64,000 nucleotides of DNA, taken from contig NZ_JAAMRF010000006.1 in the NCBI RefSeq assembly GCF_013522725.1, positions 124,001 through 188,000 on the forward strand. The letters are read 5' to 3'. This stretch comes from Stutzerimonas azotifigens (GTDB lineage Bacteria; Pseudomonadota; Gammaproteobacteria; Pseudomonadales; Pseudomonadaceae). Below, piece by piece: positions 48,917 through 58,100 of this stretch. A model generated the notes under the pieces. The model saw only the letters and a program-made list of their open reading frames with translations, had not been told where the DNA came from and made no database searches. The number at the start of each line of letters is the position of its first letter. Within the stretch, counting starts at the first letter, position 1. Position numbers and translations under genes: made by a program.

Positions 48917-48945
48917 TTGACAATCATTCTCATTCTGATTAGTAT
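48917..48945 (+). promoter_or_regulatory. Sigma-70 promoter with overlapping Fur box, upstream of bfd
   Basis: TTGACA (48917-48922), 17-base spacer, TAGTAT (48940-48945). The segment 48919-48937 matches the Fur consensus GATAATGATAATCATTATC in 13 of 19 positions, covering the promoter. The ATG of bfd is 35 bases further on. bfd should be made when iron is low. Confidence 0.75.
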
Positions 48946-48979
48946 CCCTCGCATCCAGCAAACGTAGCGAGAGCCCTGA

Positions 48980-49198
48980 ATGTACGTCTGTCTTTGCCAA
49001 GGTGTCACCGACCGCCAGATCAGGGAAGCGATCTATGAAGGATGTTGCAGCTATAAAGAGGTTCGCGCAGCGACTGGCGTAGCCTCTCAATGTGGAAAGT
49101 GCGCATGCGTCGCCAAGGAAGTCGTTCGCTCTACCTTGAACGCGACCCAGGCCGCAAACGCAGCCCTCGGCTATACCGCGACATTCGTTCCCGCCTAG
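48980..49198 (+). CDS. bfd: Bacterioferritin-associated ferredoxin
   Basis: Bfd docks on bacterioferritin and passes electrons to release stored iron. The 72-residue protein has the [2Fe-2S] ligands Cys4, Cys6, Cys38 and Cys41 (YVCLCQGVTD; SQCGKCAC), the exact Bfd spacing. It precedes the heme-ferritin gene and has a Fur-box promoter. A terminator follows its stop, so the two genes are mainly separate transcripts. Confidence 0.95.
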   Translation: MYVCLCQGVTDRQIREAIYEGCCSYKEVRAATGVASQCGKCACVAKEVVRSTLNATQAANAALGYTATFVPA

Positions 49199-49215
49199 AT
49201 AACGATTTTTCAAGG

Positions 49216-49242
49216 AACCGGACCCTGGCGTCCGGTTTTTTT
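49216..49242 (+). terminator. Terminator of bfd
   Basis: An 8-bp stem (49216-49223, 49230-49237), 6-base loop and a run of T bases after it. It lies 17 bases beyond the bfd stop. Confidence 0.88.
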
Positions 49243-49397
49243 ATGCCGTCAATTCAAGGGCTTAGCTTGCAAGTGCAGAGGCGAAACGTTCGTATTCGGT
49301 TTTAACTGCTTTAAATTCAATGACTTAGGTTTGACAGACGTTAGCGGTATGGCCAGACTTCGCGCATGAACCCACCCATATACACAGGGGCCCGAAC

Positions 49398-49868
49398 ATG
49401 AAAGGCGACAAGTTGGTTATCCAGCATCTCAACAAGATCCTCGGCAACGAGCTGGTCGCGATCAACCAGTACTTCCTGCATGCGCGCATGTATGAAGACT
49501 GGGGACTCACCAAACTCGGCAAGCACGAATACGACGAATCCATCGACGAGATGAAGCATGCCGACAAGCTGATCAAGCGCATCCTCTTCTTGGAAGGACT
49601 GCCCAACCTGCAGGAACTCGGCAAGCTGCTGATCGGCGAGAATACCCGCGAAATGCTCGAGTGCGACCTGCAGCTGGAACAGAAAGGCATCCCCGACCTG
49701 AAAGTGGCCATCGCCTACTGCGAAAGCGTTGGCGATTACGGCAGCCGCGAACTGCTCGAGGACATCCTCGAGTCCGAGGAAGAGCACATCGACTGGCTGG
49801 AAACCCAGCTGGGACTGATCGACAAAGTGGGCCTGGAGAACTACCTGCAGTCGCAGATGGATGCCTGA
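49398..49868 (+). CDS. bfrB: Bacterioferritin (heme-binding, BfrB-like)
   Basis: A 156-residue 24-mer ferritin that stores iron. Heme-ligand Met52 (DEMKHADK) and ferroxidase residues Glu18, Glu51, His54, Glu94, Glu127 and His130 are present. It is the partner of the upstream Bfd in P. aeruginosa (BfrB), where the complex releases iron. The ribosome site AGGGG is 8 bases before ATG. A bidirectional terminator lies 25 bases after the stop. Confidence 0.95.
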   Translation: MKGDKLVIQHLNKILGNELVAINQYFLHARMYEDWGLTKLGKHEYDESIDEMKHADKLIKRILFLEGLPNLQELGKLLIGENTREMLECDLQLEQKGIPDLKVAIAYCESVGDYGSRELLEDILESEEEHIDWLETQLGLIDKVGLENYLQSQMDA

Positions 49869-49893
49869 CATCCGCATCCGGGACACGCAAATG

Positions 49894-49922
49894 AAAAAGC
49901 CCCGCTTCTGCGGGGCTTTTTT
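49894..49922. terminator. Bidirectional terminator between bfrB and grxD
   Basis: A 12-bp stem (49894-49905, 49910-49921) with loop TTCT, with A and T runs at the two sides. It serves the convergent bfrB and grxD transcripts. Confidence 0.9.
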
Positions 49923-49934
49923 ATGGATCCTCGA

Positions 49935-50261
49935 TCAGGCGTCGGCTTTGTTGATGGCGGCCTTGATCAAGGGTTGCAGCTCACCCTTTTCGAACATCTC
50001 GGTCAGGATGTCGCTGCCGCCGACCAGCTCACCGTCGACCCACAGTTGCGGGAAGGTCGGCCAGTTGGCGTACTTGGGCAGGTTCGCGCGGATTTCAGGG
50101 TTCTGCAGAATGTCGACATAGGCGAACTTCTCTCCGCAGCCCATCACCACCTGGGAAGCACGTGCGGAGAAACCGCACTGCGGGGCGTTCGGAGAACCTT
50201 TCATGTACAGCAGCACCGGGTTGTTGGCGATCTGCTCTTTGATGGTTTCGATGATATCCAT
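49935..50261 (-). CDS. grxD: Monothiol glutaredoxin, Grx4-type
   Basis: A 108-residue CGFS glutaredoxin (Cys29 in [10 protein letters not shown]) that binds a [2Fe-2S] cluster with glutathione and passes it to iron-sulfur targets. [20 protein letters not shown] holds the glutathione-binding TFP and GG elements. It is divergent from argF across 318 bp and next to the iron-storage genes. Confidence 0.95.
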   Translation of the reverse strand: MDIIETIKEQIANNPVLLYMKGSPNAPQCGFSARASQVVMGCGEKFAYVDILQNPEIRANLPKYANWPTFPQLWVDGELVGGSDILTEMFEKGELQPLIKAAINKADA

Positions 50262-50579
50262 GGGGCACCTCGGCTAGATACGGTTGCCGGCCATTGTACC
50301 GAAAGCGCCCGCAAAAGCCGAGTCAGAGGGTCGGCCATTACCGCGACGCATGGACGCCCAGCCGCCTGTTTCCAAACCGCTCACGCCCCGTTAGAGCGCC
50401 CGAACGCCCGTCACTCGTGGGTCTCCGGGCCAATTTGCGCCGCTTGCGTGTTTACCGATAACATCTCGGGCTTTCCCCGCTTAGTCGCTGACCCGCGCGG
50501 CCCTTCTGTCGCCGGTCTCGCCCGTTTTCCCGGAAAAAAATCCACGGGCCCGCGACCGATGGCAACAAAGGTAGTTGAT
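50262..50579. other. Intergenic region between divergent grxD and argF
   Basis: 318 bp with no gene I can support. It must hold the grxD and argF promoters. A single TGTCGC half-site (about 50507-50512) resembles part of an ArgR site, but the second half (AA after 8 bases) is missing, so I do not call an ArgR operator. Confidence 0.5.
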
Positions 50580-51500
50580 ATGAGCGCAAGGCACTTTCTT
50601 TCACTGATGGACTGCACGCCGCAGGAGTTGTCCAGCCTGGTTCGTCGCGGCATCGAGCTGAAGGAGCTGCGTGAGCGCGGCGTGTTGTTCGAACCCTTGA
50701 AAAATCGCGTGCTGGGGATGATCTTCGAGAAAGCCTCGACCCGCACCCGCCTGTCGTTCGAGGCCGGCATGATCCAGCTCGGCGGCCAGGCCATCTTCCT
50801 CTCGCCGCGCGACACCCAGCTTGGCCGAGGCGAGCCGATCAGCGATTCGGCGATCGTCATGTCGCGCATGCTCGACGCGGTGATGATCCGTACCTTTGCC
50901 CACAGCAACCTGACCGAGTTCGCCGCCCACTCCCGCATTTCGGTGATCAACGGGTTGTCCGACGATCTGCATCCCTGCCAGCTGATGGCCGATATGCAGA
51001 CCTTCCATGAGCACCGCGGCAGCATCGCCGGCAAGACGGTGACCTGGATCGGCGACGGCAACAACATGTGCAACTCCTATATAGAAGCGGCCATGCAGTT
51101 CGACTTCCAGCTGCGCATCGCCTGCCCGGAAGGATACGAGCCCGACGCAGCTCTGCTCGCCGCGGCCGGCGAGCGTGTAACGCTGCTGCGCGACCCGCGC
51201 GAAGCGGTTGCCGGCGCTCACTTGGTGAGCACCGATGTCTGGGCATCGATGGGCCAGGAGGAAGAAGCCCAGGCGCGCCTGACATTGTTCCGTCCGTACC
51301 AGGTCACCCCGGCGCTGCTCGACCTTGCGGCCGAGGACGTGCTGTTCATGCATTGCCTGCCCGCCCACCGCGGCGAAGAGGTCAGCCACGATCTGCTGGA
51401 AGACCCTCGTTCGGTCGCCTGGGACCAGGCTGAGAACCGTTTGCACGTTCAGAAGGCGCTGCTCGAATTTCTGGTCGAACCGGCCTATCACCACGCATGA
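50580..51500 (+). CDS. argF: Ornithine carbamoyltransferase, anabolic
   Basis: ArgF makes citrulline from ornithine and carbamoyl phosphate in arginine synthesis. The 306-residue protein has the carbamoyl-phosphate loop STRTRLSFE (about 50), [12 protein letters not shown] and the ornithine-loop [13 protein letters not shown] near the C-terminus. Start ATG 50580 follows AAGGT; an upstream ATG at 50559 is open but lacks a site. It overlaps the ABC ATPase by four bases. Confidence 0.95.
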   Translation: MSARHFLSLMDCTPQELSSLVRRGIELKELRERGVLFEPLKNRVLGMIFEKASTRTRLSFEAGMIQLGGQAIFLSPRDTQLGRGEPISDSAIVMSRMLDAVMIRTFAHSNLTEFAAHSRISVINGLSDDLHPCQLMADMQTFHEHRGSIAGKTVTWIGDGNNMCNSYIEAAMQFDFQLRIACPEGYEPDAALLAAAGERVTLLRDPREAVAGAHLVSTDVWASMGQEEEAQARLTLFRPYQVTPALLDLAAEDVLFMHCLPAHRGEEVSHDLLEDPRSVAWDQAENRLHVQKALLEFLVEPAYHHA

Positions 51501-52603
51501 ATGCGCAGCCGCTCCTCACCCTCCGCCAACTCGCCTGCGGTTACGGCGGCCAGCGGGTCGTGGAGCATCTGAATCTCCATCTGGAGCGTGGCGACATCGG
51601 TTGCCTGCTGGGCCCTTCGGGATGCGGCAAGACCACGACCCTGCGGGCCATCGCAGGGTTCGAGCCGGTCCATGAAGGTGAAATACAGCTCGCCGACCGG
51701 ATCATCTCGCGCAGCGGCTTCACCCTGGCACCGGAGCGGCGGCGCATTGGCATGGTTTTCCAGGACTATGCCCTGTTTCCCCATCTCACCGTCGCCGACA
51801 ACGTCGCGTTCGGCATTCGCAAGCACGCACACGTGCAACGTATCGTGGCCGAGCTGCTGGAACTGGTGCACCTTGCTCCATTGAGCAAGCGTTATCCCCA
51901 CGAACTCTCCGGCGGGCAACAGCAGCGCGTGGCACTCGCCCGGGCGCTGGCCCCAGAACCGGACTTGCTGCTGCTCGACGAGCCCTTCTCCAACCTTGAT
52001 GGAGAACTACGCCGGCGCCTCAGCCACGAAGTCCGGGATATCCTCAAGTTCCGAGGCACCAGCGCCATTCTCGTGACCCACGACCAGGAAGAGGCTTTTT
52101 CCGTGAGCGACCAGGTCGGGGTATTCCGCGACGGGCGACTCGAGCAGTGGGATACGCCCTACAACCTCTACCACGAACCGCTGACCCCTTTCGTCGCGAG
52201 CTTTGTCGGCCAGGGTTATTTCATTCGCGGCCAGTTGATAGCTCCGCAGAAGGTGCAGACCGAGCTCGGCGTAATTCAGGGCAATCGCGCCTTCAACTGG
52301 CCGACCGGCAGCTCGGTGGACGTCCTGCTGCGCCCTGACGACATCGTCTACGCGCCGGAAAGTGCTCTGAAGGCGACTATCGTCGGTAAAACCTTCCTGG
52401 GCGCCTCCACCCTATACCGTCTCCAGCTGCCCACCGGTAATCAGCTGGAGGGCATCTTCCCCAGTCATGCCGACTACCGAACCGGGGAGCAGGTGGGTAT
52501 TCGCGTAGCCGCTGATCACCTAGTGGTATTTCCGGCGCTGGGCAGCGTGGCCGCCCATGAAACTTTGCCGGAAGCAGGCGTACGCCGCTTCAGCAGCATC
52601 TGA
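51497..52603 (+). CDS. Orphan ABC ATPase with TOBE domain
   Basis: A 368-residue importer ATPase, of the Fe3+/spermidine/sulfate family by layout. Walker [11 protein letters not shown], signature [15 protein letters not shown], Walker [13 protein letters not shown], and H-loop [14 protein letters not shown] are complete. A C-terminal TOBE-like part follows from about 240. No permease or binding protein is nearby, so it must serve subunits encoded elsewhere. The ATGA overlap couples it to argF. It converges with tadA, with only 3 bases between them. Confidence 0.88.
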   Translation: MNAQPLLTLRQLACGYGGQRVVEHLNLHLERGDIGCLLGPSGCGKTTTLRAIAGFEPVHEGEIQLADRIISRSGFTLAPERRRIGMVFQDYALFPHLTVADNVAFGIRKHAHVQRIVAELLELVHLAPLSKRYPHELSGGQQQRVALARALAPEPDLLLLDEPFSNLDGELRRRLSHEVRDILKFRGTSAILVTHDQEEAFSVSDQVGVFRDGRLEQWDTPYNLYHEPLTPFVASFVGQGYFIRGQLIAPQKVQTELGVIQGNRAFNWPTGSSVDVLLRPDDIVYAPESALKATIVGKTFLGASTLYRLQLPTGNQLEGIFPSHADYRTGEQVGIRVAADHLVVFPALGSVAAHETLPEAGVRRFSSI

Positions 52604-52606
52604 CCG

Positions 52607-53092
52607 CTAACCCTTCTCCAGCCGCCGCTGGCGGAAGAACTCGCTAAGCAAGGCACCACAGGCCTCCCCCAACACCCCGCCTTCAACCATTACCTGGTGA
52701 TTGAGATGGGTCTGCTCGAAGAAGCGGCCTCGGCTGATCGCCGCGCCGGCCTTCGGCTCGGCCGCGCCGAACACCACCCGCCCGATACGCGCATGCACGA
52801 TCAGCCCGGCGCACATGCTGCAGGGTTCCAGGGTCACGTACAGCGTGCTACCGGGAAGCCGATAGTTTTGCGCCGATTCGGCGGCGGCACGAATCGCGAC
52901 CATCTCGGCGTGAGCGCTGGGGTCGTGCCGCAGAATCGGACAGTTGAAACCTCGCCCGATGATGACGCCATCGCGGACGACCACCGCTCCCACCGGCACC
53001 TCGCCGAACGACGCCCCCTCGGCGGCAAGCGCCATGGCTTCACGCATGAAGTCTTCGTCGCGGCTTCGGTCGATGATCTGGAGTTTCTTCAT
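52607..53092 (-). CDS. tadA: tRNA-specific adenosine deaminase
   Basis: TadA converts A34 to inosine in tRNA-Arg(ACG). The 161-residue protein has the zinc and catalytic residues His61 and Glu63 in HAE, and Cys91 and Cys94 in PCSMC. Its stop is 3 bases from the convergent ABC ATPase stop. The multicopper oxidase gene is 36 bases upstream on the same strand. Confidence 0.95.
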   Translation of the reverse strand: MKKLQIIDRSRDEDFMREAMALAAEGASFGEVPVGAVVVRDGVIIGRGFNCPILRHDPSAHAEMVAIRAAAESAQNYRLPGSTLYVTLEPCSMCAGLIVHARIGRVVFGAAEPKAGAAISRGRFFEQTHLNHQVMVEGGVLGEACGALLSEFFRQRRLEKG

Positions 53093-53128
53093 GATGCGTT
53101 TCAGTCAAATAGTGAAGAGCGGCGGCGT

Positions 53129-54496
53129 TCAGGCCACTTCGATGGCGGCCATCAGGCCGGTTTCCATATGGTCGATGACGTGACAATGCAGCATCCAGAC
53201 ACCGGGGTTGTCCGCCACCAGCGCCACCCTGGCCGTCTCGTTCTTGCCGAGCAGGAAGGTGTCGGTGAAATAGGGCTCGATCCGGCGCCTATTGGAACCG
53301 ATCACCTTGAAGCTCATGCCGTGCAGATGGATGGGATGCTGGTACTGGCTCAGGTTGCGAAATTCGAGAATGTAATGCCCGTTCTTTTTCAGGCTCGCGA
53401 TAGGCCGGTCGGCGCAGGTCTTGTCGTTGATGTCCCAGGCCTCGCCGTTGATCTGCCAGAACTGATACGCCCCGCCTTGATCGACATTCGTCGACAGCGC
53501 ACCTGACCATTCGAAATTGAAGCGCAGCGTTTCGGCACGCTGCAGGTCGGGCTCGGAAATCGGATTGGCCGGCAGCGCTGCGGGCCAGTCATCCCGAGCC
53601 TCGTCGTTGGCGATCGAGCGGAGCGAGGCCAGGCGCATAGGGCCGTTGCGCAGCGATAGCTGCTGCCCGGCCGGCGGCACCCTGAGCGCCAGATCCAGGC
53701 GCATGCCTGGGCCAAGCCAGTACTCCTTACCCAACGGACGAGGTGCAATCGGATTGCCATCCAGCGCATAGATCCGCGCGTCGCCGCCTGGCAGGTTGAG
53801 CCGGTAGGTCATGGTGTTGTCGACGTTGATCAACCGCAGACGAACCACCTGCCCTGCCGGCAGCTCGATATCCGGCAGATGGCGGCCGTTGATGCTCGAC
53901 AGCAGGCCCAGGGTGCCCACGCGAGCGGCTTCGCGCGCAATGCTGAAGTCGGTGAAAGCGCCCTGCTTGTCCACGTGCCAGTTCTTCAGGCACAGCGTGC
54001 GTTCGTGGCGAAAGCCGCTGCCGTCGCGCTCCTCGACGATCAGCGGGCCGACAAGCCCTCGGCCGAGCTGCTCGGCGCTAGTGGTATGGGGGTGATACCA
54101 GAAGCTGCCGGCGTCATGGACCTGGAAGCGATAATCGAAATGCTCACCGGGCAGCACAGGCAACTGCGAGACGTAAGGCACCCCGTCCATCTCCAGCGGC
54201 AAACGGATGCCGTGCCAATGGATGGTGGTCGGCTCAGGCAGCCGGTTGATGAACCGCACCCGCAGCCAGTCGCCCTGGCGCACTCTCAATTCGAGACCCG
54301 GGGCCTGGCCTCCATAGGCCCAGGCGGGGGTGACGTGACCAGGCACCAATTCCACGTCCAGCGGCGCGGCGATCAGCTCGTAATCGTGGGTAACGCTCGA
54401 GTCGGTACGACCCAGCCAGTAGCGCGCGCCGCCGGCAAGACCGACCACACCGAGCCCTGCCAGGCCGGCGAGTAACTGTCTACGGGAGAAATTCAT
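53129..54496 (-). CDS. Tat-exported multicopper oxidase
   Basis: A 455-residue three-domain laccase/CueO-type oxidase. The signal begins MNFSRRQLLAGLAGLG (twin-arginine, exported folded). Copper ligand motifs are intact: TIHWHGIRL, SFWYHPHTTS, HPIHLHGMSFK and the His-Cys-His MLHCHVIDHMETGLM. It probably oxidises phenols or metal ions such as Cu(I) or Mn(II) in the periplasm. No copper-responsive gene is adjacent, so its role in metal defence is open. Confidence 0.9.
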   Translation of the reverse strand: MNFSRRQLLAGLAGLGVVGLAGGARYWLGRTDSSVTHDYELIAAPLDVELVPGHVTPAWAYGGQAPGLELRVRQGDWLRVRFINRLPEPTTIHWHGIRLPLEMDGVPYVSQLPVLPGEHFDYRFQVHDAGSFWYHPHTTSAEQLGRGLVGPLIVEERDGSGFRHERTLCLKNWHVDKQGAFTDFSIAREAARVGTLGLLSSINGRHLPDIELPAGQVVRLRLINVDNTMTYRLNLPGGDARIYALDGNPIAPRPLGKEYWLGPGMRLDLALRVPPAGQQLSLRNGPMRLASLRSIANDEARDDWPAALPANPISEPDLQRAETLRFNFEWSGALSTNVDQGGAYQFWQINGEAWDINDKTCADRPIASLKKNGHYILEFRNLSQYQHPIHLHGMSFKVIGSNRRRIEPYFTDTFLLGKNETARVALVADNPGVWMLHCHVIDHMETGLMAAIEVA

Positions 54497-54689
54497 GGGT
54501 CAGCTCCTGGGATGGCTTCACTGTCCCATCAGGCGTGTGCGCCGCTCTCTCTGCCGGAGAACTGGCCGCAGCGTTTTCGAAGCCGAGGATTTTCCCATGT
54601 CGAGCCTTACTTGTGGAGCGCTGCGGCAAATCGACCTGCCGCAGGCGCCATTACGCCGCTGCGGCAGATTTCATGTTGGGCCCTGAAGC

Positions 54690-56657
54690 TCAGCGCACCA
54701 TGTGCAGGTAATGGCGATGACGCTCGTACTGGTCGAGTATGTCGCCGATTACGCCGTCACGGCTCCAGCCCATGATGTCGTAGTCCTGCCCGCCCTCGCG
54801 CAGGTACACCTCGGCCCTGAAGTACTTGCGCTCGTCCTGGTCGGCTTCTTCGGTATCGCGCATCACGAAACTTGGCTGCACGAAGGCACGCGGGCGCACC
54901 TCGTAGAGGAAATCCAGATGATCGCCGTGGGCGACCTCCAGAGTCGCGCGCCCGTCCTCGCCATCGCTCAAGCTCACCTCGAAGCCCTGCTTGCGCAGCT
55001 CTTCGGCGACCGCCTCGAAGGCAGGCTTTACGACCTCGCCAATGAAGCGGGTGACGTGAGCGCGACGCGGCATCATCACCATGCTGCGCAGACGCCGCTG
55101 CCAGCCCTCGGCGCTACGCCCTTCTGGCCGCGACAAGGCGATGGACTGGTAGCGAATCCCGCGCTTGGTGGCGTCGAGCTTGAGCGCCTTGAACAGCCCC
55201 CAGATCGAGATCAGCAGGATCACCGAGAATGGCAACGCGCTGGCAATGGTCGCGGTCTGCAGAGCGGTCAGCCCATCGGCGAGCAGCAGCGCGATGGCCA
55301 CTACGCCCATCAACGACGACCAGAAAATCCGCTGCCATACCGGCGTGTGGCTCTGCCCGCCCGAAGCCAGCAGATCGACCACCAGCGCGCCGGAGTCGGC
55401 GGACGTCACGAAGAACACCACCACCATGGCGATGGCGACCATCGAGATCAAACCGCTCAGGGGGAACTGCTCGAGAAATGCGAACAACGCCAGCGAGCTG
55501 TCCTGATCGACGGTTTCGGCGAGGCTTTGCAGCCCTTCGACCAGAATCAGGTGCAACGCCGTATCGCCGAAAACGGTCATCCACAGCAGTGTGAACCCGG
55601 CGGGCACGAGCAGCACGCCGCTGATGAATTCGCGAATGGTGCGACCGCGGGAGATTCGCGCGATGAACATGCCCACGAATGGCGACCAGGCGATCCACCA
55701 ACCCCAGTAGAACAACGTCCAGCCACCGATCCAGTCGGTCGGCTCGTAGGCATAGAGGTTGAACGTCTTGTTGACAATCTCCGACAGGTAGGCACCGGTG
55801 TTCTGCACGTAAGCCTGCAACAGGAACACGGTCGGGCCCAGCACCAGCACGAACACCAGCAGGATCAACGCGAGGATCAGGTTGCCTTCCGACAGTAGGC
55901 GGATGCCCTTGTCCAGCCCGCTCGCCACCGAGATGGTCGCCAACAGGCAGGTCACGACGATCAATCCGACCTGCACCGTAACGCTCACCGGCAAGCCGAA
56001 CAGGTGGTTCAGTCCGCTGTTGATCTGCGAGACCCCGAGGCCCAGCGACGTCGCGACGCCCAGCACGGTACCGATGATCGCGAAGATATCCACTGCGTGG
56101 CCGATGGGGCCGTGGATACGATCGCCGATCAGCGGGTAGAGCGCAGAGCGCAGCGTCAGCGGCAACCCGTGGCGATAACTGAAGAACGCCAGCACCAGCG
56201 CCACGATGGCGTAGATCGACCAGGCATGCAGGCCCCAATGGAAGAAGGTGATCTTCATCGCCTCCCTGGCCGCCGCCACGGTTTCCGGAGCACCCACCGG
56301 AGGCGAGACGAAATGCATGACCGGCTCGGCCACGCCGAAGAACATCAGCCCGATCCCCATTCCCGCCGAAAACAGCATGGCGAACCAGGTGTAGTTGCGG
56401 TAATCCGGCTCGCTGTGATCCGGCCCGAGCTTGATGTCGCCGTAGCGGCTGACGGCGAGAAACACCACCGACACCAGAATGATCGCCACGGTGAGGATGT
56501 AGAACCAGCTGACGTTGGCGATGATCCAGGCCTGGATCACACCGAAAACGCCCTGGGCCATTTCCGGCGCGATCACGGCGAACAGCACCAGCGCGAGAAT
56601 CAGCGCCCCCGAGGTGTAGAAGACTGGTGGATTGATGGTACGAGGCGATGGCGCCAT
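54690..56657 (-). CDS. betT: BCCT-family choline/betaine transporter
   Basis: A 655-residue transporter with 12 helices. BCCT motifs: GMGIGLMFFGVAEPVMHF and the central WWIAWSPFVGMFIARISRGRTI with the Trp box of trimethylammonium binding. A long hydrophilic C-terminal tail (about 540-655) is like BetT of E. coli, where it senses osmotic stress. Substrate preference (choline or another betaine) is not decidable. The nearest related gene is the GMC oxidoreductase 18 kb away. Confidence 0.87.
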   Translation of the reverse strand: MAPSPRTINPPVFYTSGALILALVLFAVIAPEMAQGVFGVIQAWIIANVSWFYILTVAIILVSVVFLAVSRYGDIKLGPDHSEPDYRNYTWFAMLFSAGMGIGLMFFGVAEPVMHFVSPPVGAPETVAAAREAMKITFFHWGLHAWSIYAIVALVLAFFSYRHGLPLTLRSALYPLIGDRIHGPIGHAVDIFAIIGTVLGVATSLGLGVSQINSGLNHLFGLPVSVTVQVGLIVVTCLLATISVASGLDKGIRLLSEGNLILALILLVFVLVLGPTVFLLQAYVQNTGAYLSEIVNKTFNLYAYEPTDWIGGWTLFYWGWWIAWSPFVGMFIARISRGRTIREFISGVLLVPAGFTLLWMTVFGDTALHLILVEGLQSLAETVDQDSSLALFAFLEQFPLSGLISMVAIAMVVVFFVTSADSGALVVDLLASGGQSHTPVWQRIFWSSLMGVVAIALLLADGLTALQTATIASALPFSVILLISIWGLFKALKLDATKRGIRYQSIALSRPEGRSAEGWQRRLRSMVMMPRRAHVTRFIGEVVKPAFEAVAEELRKQGFEVSLSDGEDGRATLEVAHGDHLDFLYEVRPRAFVQPSFVMRDTEEADQDERKYFRAEVYLREGGQDYDIMGWSRDGVIGDILDQYERHRHYLHMVR

Positions 56658-56939
56658 ACGAGAAGGCTCCTCTGCAGAAGTTCGAGCGGGGTATGAAAAC
56701 CCTCGGGAATCTCTAGTCCGACCGCCTTCCGGGCTGAGGATTCAGCCACAAGCGCGATCGGCCAGAGCCGGCAATCCACGGATGCTGGGCATCGGGACCA
56801 GAGACGTCGGGCATGCTCAGGCGCACGAACGACGGGGCTGACGAGTCAGCCGAAGGCACCGCCGCAGCGATGCCGAAGAGGACAACGGCCCTCAAGCAGG
56901 CAGGTCGTACCTAGGTACGACGCAGTGAAAGGATCGGGA
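56658..56939. other. Intergenic region upstream of betT
   Basis: No gene I can support. A perfect 18-bp palindrome (GTCGTACCTAGGTACGAC) lies at 56904-56921, 18 bases before the island-end repeat. A 60-codon minus-strand frame (56713-56895) begins only at TTG without ribosome site and is not called. The betT promoter must be here. Confidence 0.5.
56904..56921. repeat. 18-bp perfect palindrome near the island edge
   Basis: GTCGTACCTAGGTACGAC reads the same on both strands without a loop, so it suits protein dimer binding. It may belong to the betT control region or to island insertion; nothing decides. Confidence 0.6.
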
Positions 56940-56953
56940 TCACTCCCGCTCGA
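56940..56953. repeat. attL-like direct repeat of the guaA 3' end
   Basis: TCACTCCCGCTCGA matches TCACTCCCACTCGA at 63042-63055 in 13 of 14 positions, in the same orientation. The second copy is the end of guaA. The two enclose the low-GC segment, so they are candidate attachment-site remnants. Confidence 0.6.
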
Positions 56954-57534
56954 CCATCAATAGGTCACGTAAGCCCGCCTGGTTAAAGGGTTGGCTGTGA
57001 TCGACATGGCCTTACCGTCAGAACGCACACCTTTCGCTGGCGCGAGAGATGGAGCGATTTGCGGGGGCAGCGACGCTGGCGACCCGCCATCGATCGCGTC
57101 TAATCATACCGTCCGAGGTGCCTCTTCGCTTACCTATCTGACGACGAGAGAACTAGACATGCAGGTGGTGGTAGTGCCAAAACCGTGTTCGTAAGCCACC
57201 GTTTGAAGATGGGTTGCCGCTGAACTACTTGGTGTGGTCTGACGGTAACTCCAGCACGACGCGATGAGCGCTTTGTTTTGTTTAAGTTTGGCATTTTGCT
57301 TGTCAGAGTTCGCCTGCGCGTTCTGATAAGCCTAGTCCAGAGCTACACGCGGACGGAATCTCCTCGGTGAGGCCTTGATGTTCGACAGTTTGCCGATGTT
57401 CGCCCCTCCTTTCCCCCCGCCCTCCATCTATATATATGGCGAACCGAAGTAACAGTACCGAAACGCATACCGCCTCCCGATTACCAGACCACAACCTCGA
57501 CCAATTCTTTTCTTTCCAAACATGGCACTAATCA
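56954..57534. other. Island left margin, no gene
   Basis: Mixed composition, turning AT-rich from about 57240. Short frames on both strands lack ribosome sites or family likeness. I see no integrase or transposase here. It may hold degenerate DNA from island decay. Confidence 0.45.
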
Positions 57535-57945
57535 TTAGCGCAGAAAAACGCTAACAACACGCTCGACAAGCGAAGTTTCGATCTCTTCGATCGCACCGCT
57601 CACGCCAACCGCACCTAAGACTGTCCCATCTCGGCCAAACAGTGTAACCCCCCCACCAAGCGGCACTACGTGAGGCAAACAATTTAGCGGAACCCCTTCC
57701 CGAACCCGAATGGCGAACTGAGACGTATCTCGTCGATACAACGCAGCACAACGCGCCTTAGCCAACGCCGCGTCGAGCGCAGCAGGAAAGGCTCCGTCCA
57801 TCCGCACATGTAAAACCGTTAATCCGGAGGCATCCACAACGGCGCAGGCCACCTCAAGTATTTGCTCAGACGCAGCTATTATAATTTTTTGAGCAAGCTT
57901 CTCGGCAAGCTCAAGAGTCATGCAATCATATTCAAGCCTTTTCAC
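57535..57945 (-). CDS. HbpS/GlcG-family protein
   Basis: A 136-residue HbpS/GlcG-type protein: TLELAEKLAQKIIIAASEQ, VACAVVDASGLTVLHVRMDGA, LAKARCAALYRRDTS, and the C-terminal GAVGVSGAI. The family often sits in catabolic or sensory clusters; some members bind heme or degrade small molecules. GTG 57945 is used because GGAGG lies just upstream; ATGs at 57960 and 57921 lack a site. No signal peptide. It is divergent from the GntR gene in the island. Confidence 0.8.
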   Translation of the reverse strand: MKRLEYDCMTLELAEKLAQKIIIAASEQILEVACAVVDASGLTVLHVRMDGAFPAALDAALAKARCAALYRRDTSQFAIRVREGVPLNCLPHVVPLGGGVTLFGRDGTVLGAVGVSGAIEEIETSLVERVVSVFLR

Positions 57946-58100
57946 GCACCCTCCGTACATAGCGATTAGACAATATTCAGCACCCAAGCCGTCGGAACTC
58001 CCCCCTGACGGTTATCTTTCTTTAAATAAAGCCCGTGTGTTATCATTTTTGGGCTATACGACCATCTAAACCAAGTATATGCGTGAGACAGCAGAACCCT

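Noticed and set aside
50507..50523. Possible ArgR site upstream of argF
   Set aside because: Only the TGTCGC half is present; the rest of the consensus is missing.
56713..56895. A 60-codon minus-strand frame with a signal-like start
   Set aside because: It starts only at TTG, has no ribosome site, and resembles nothing known to me.
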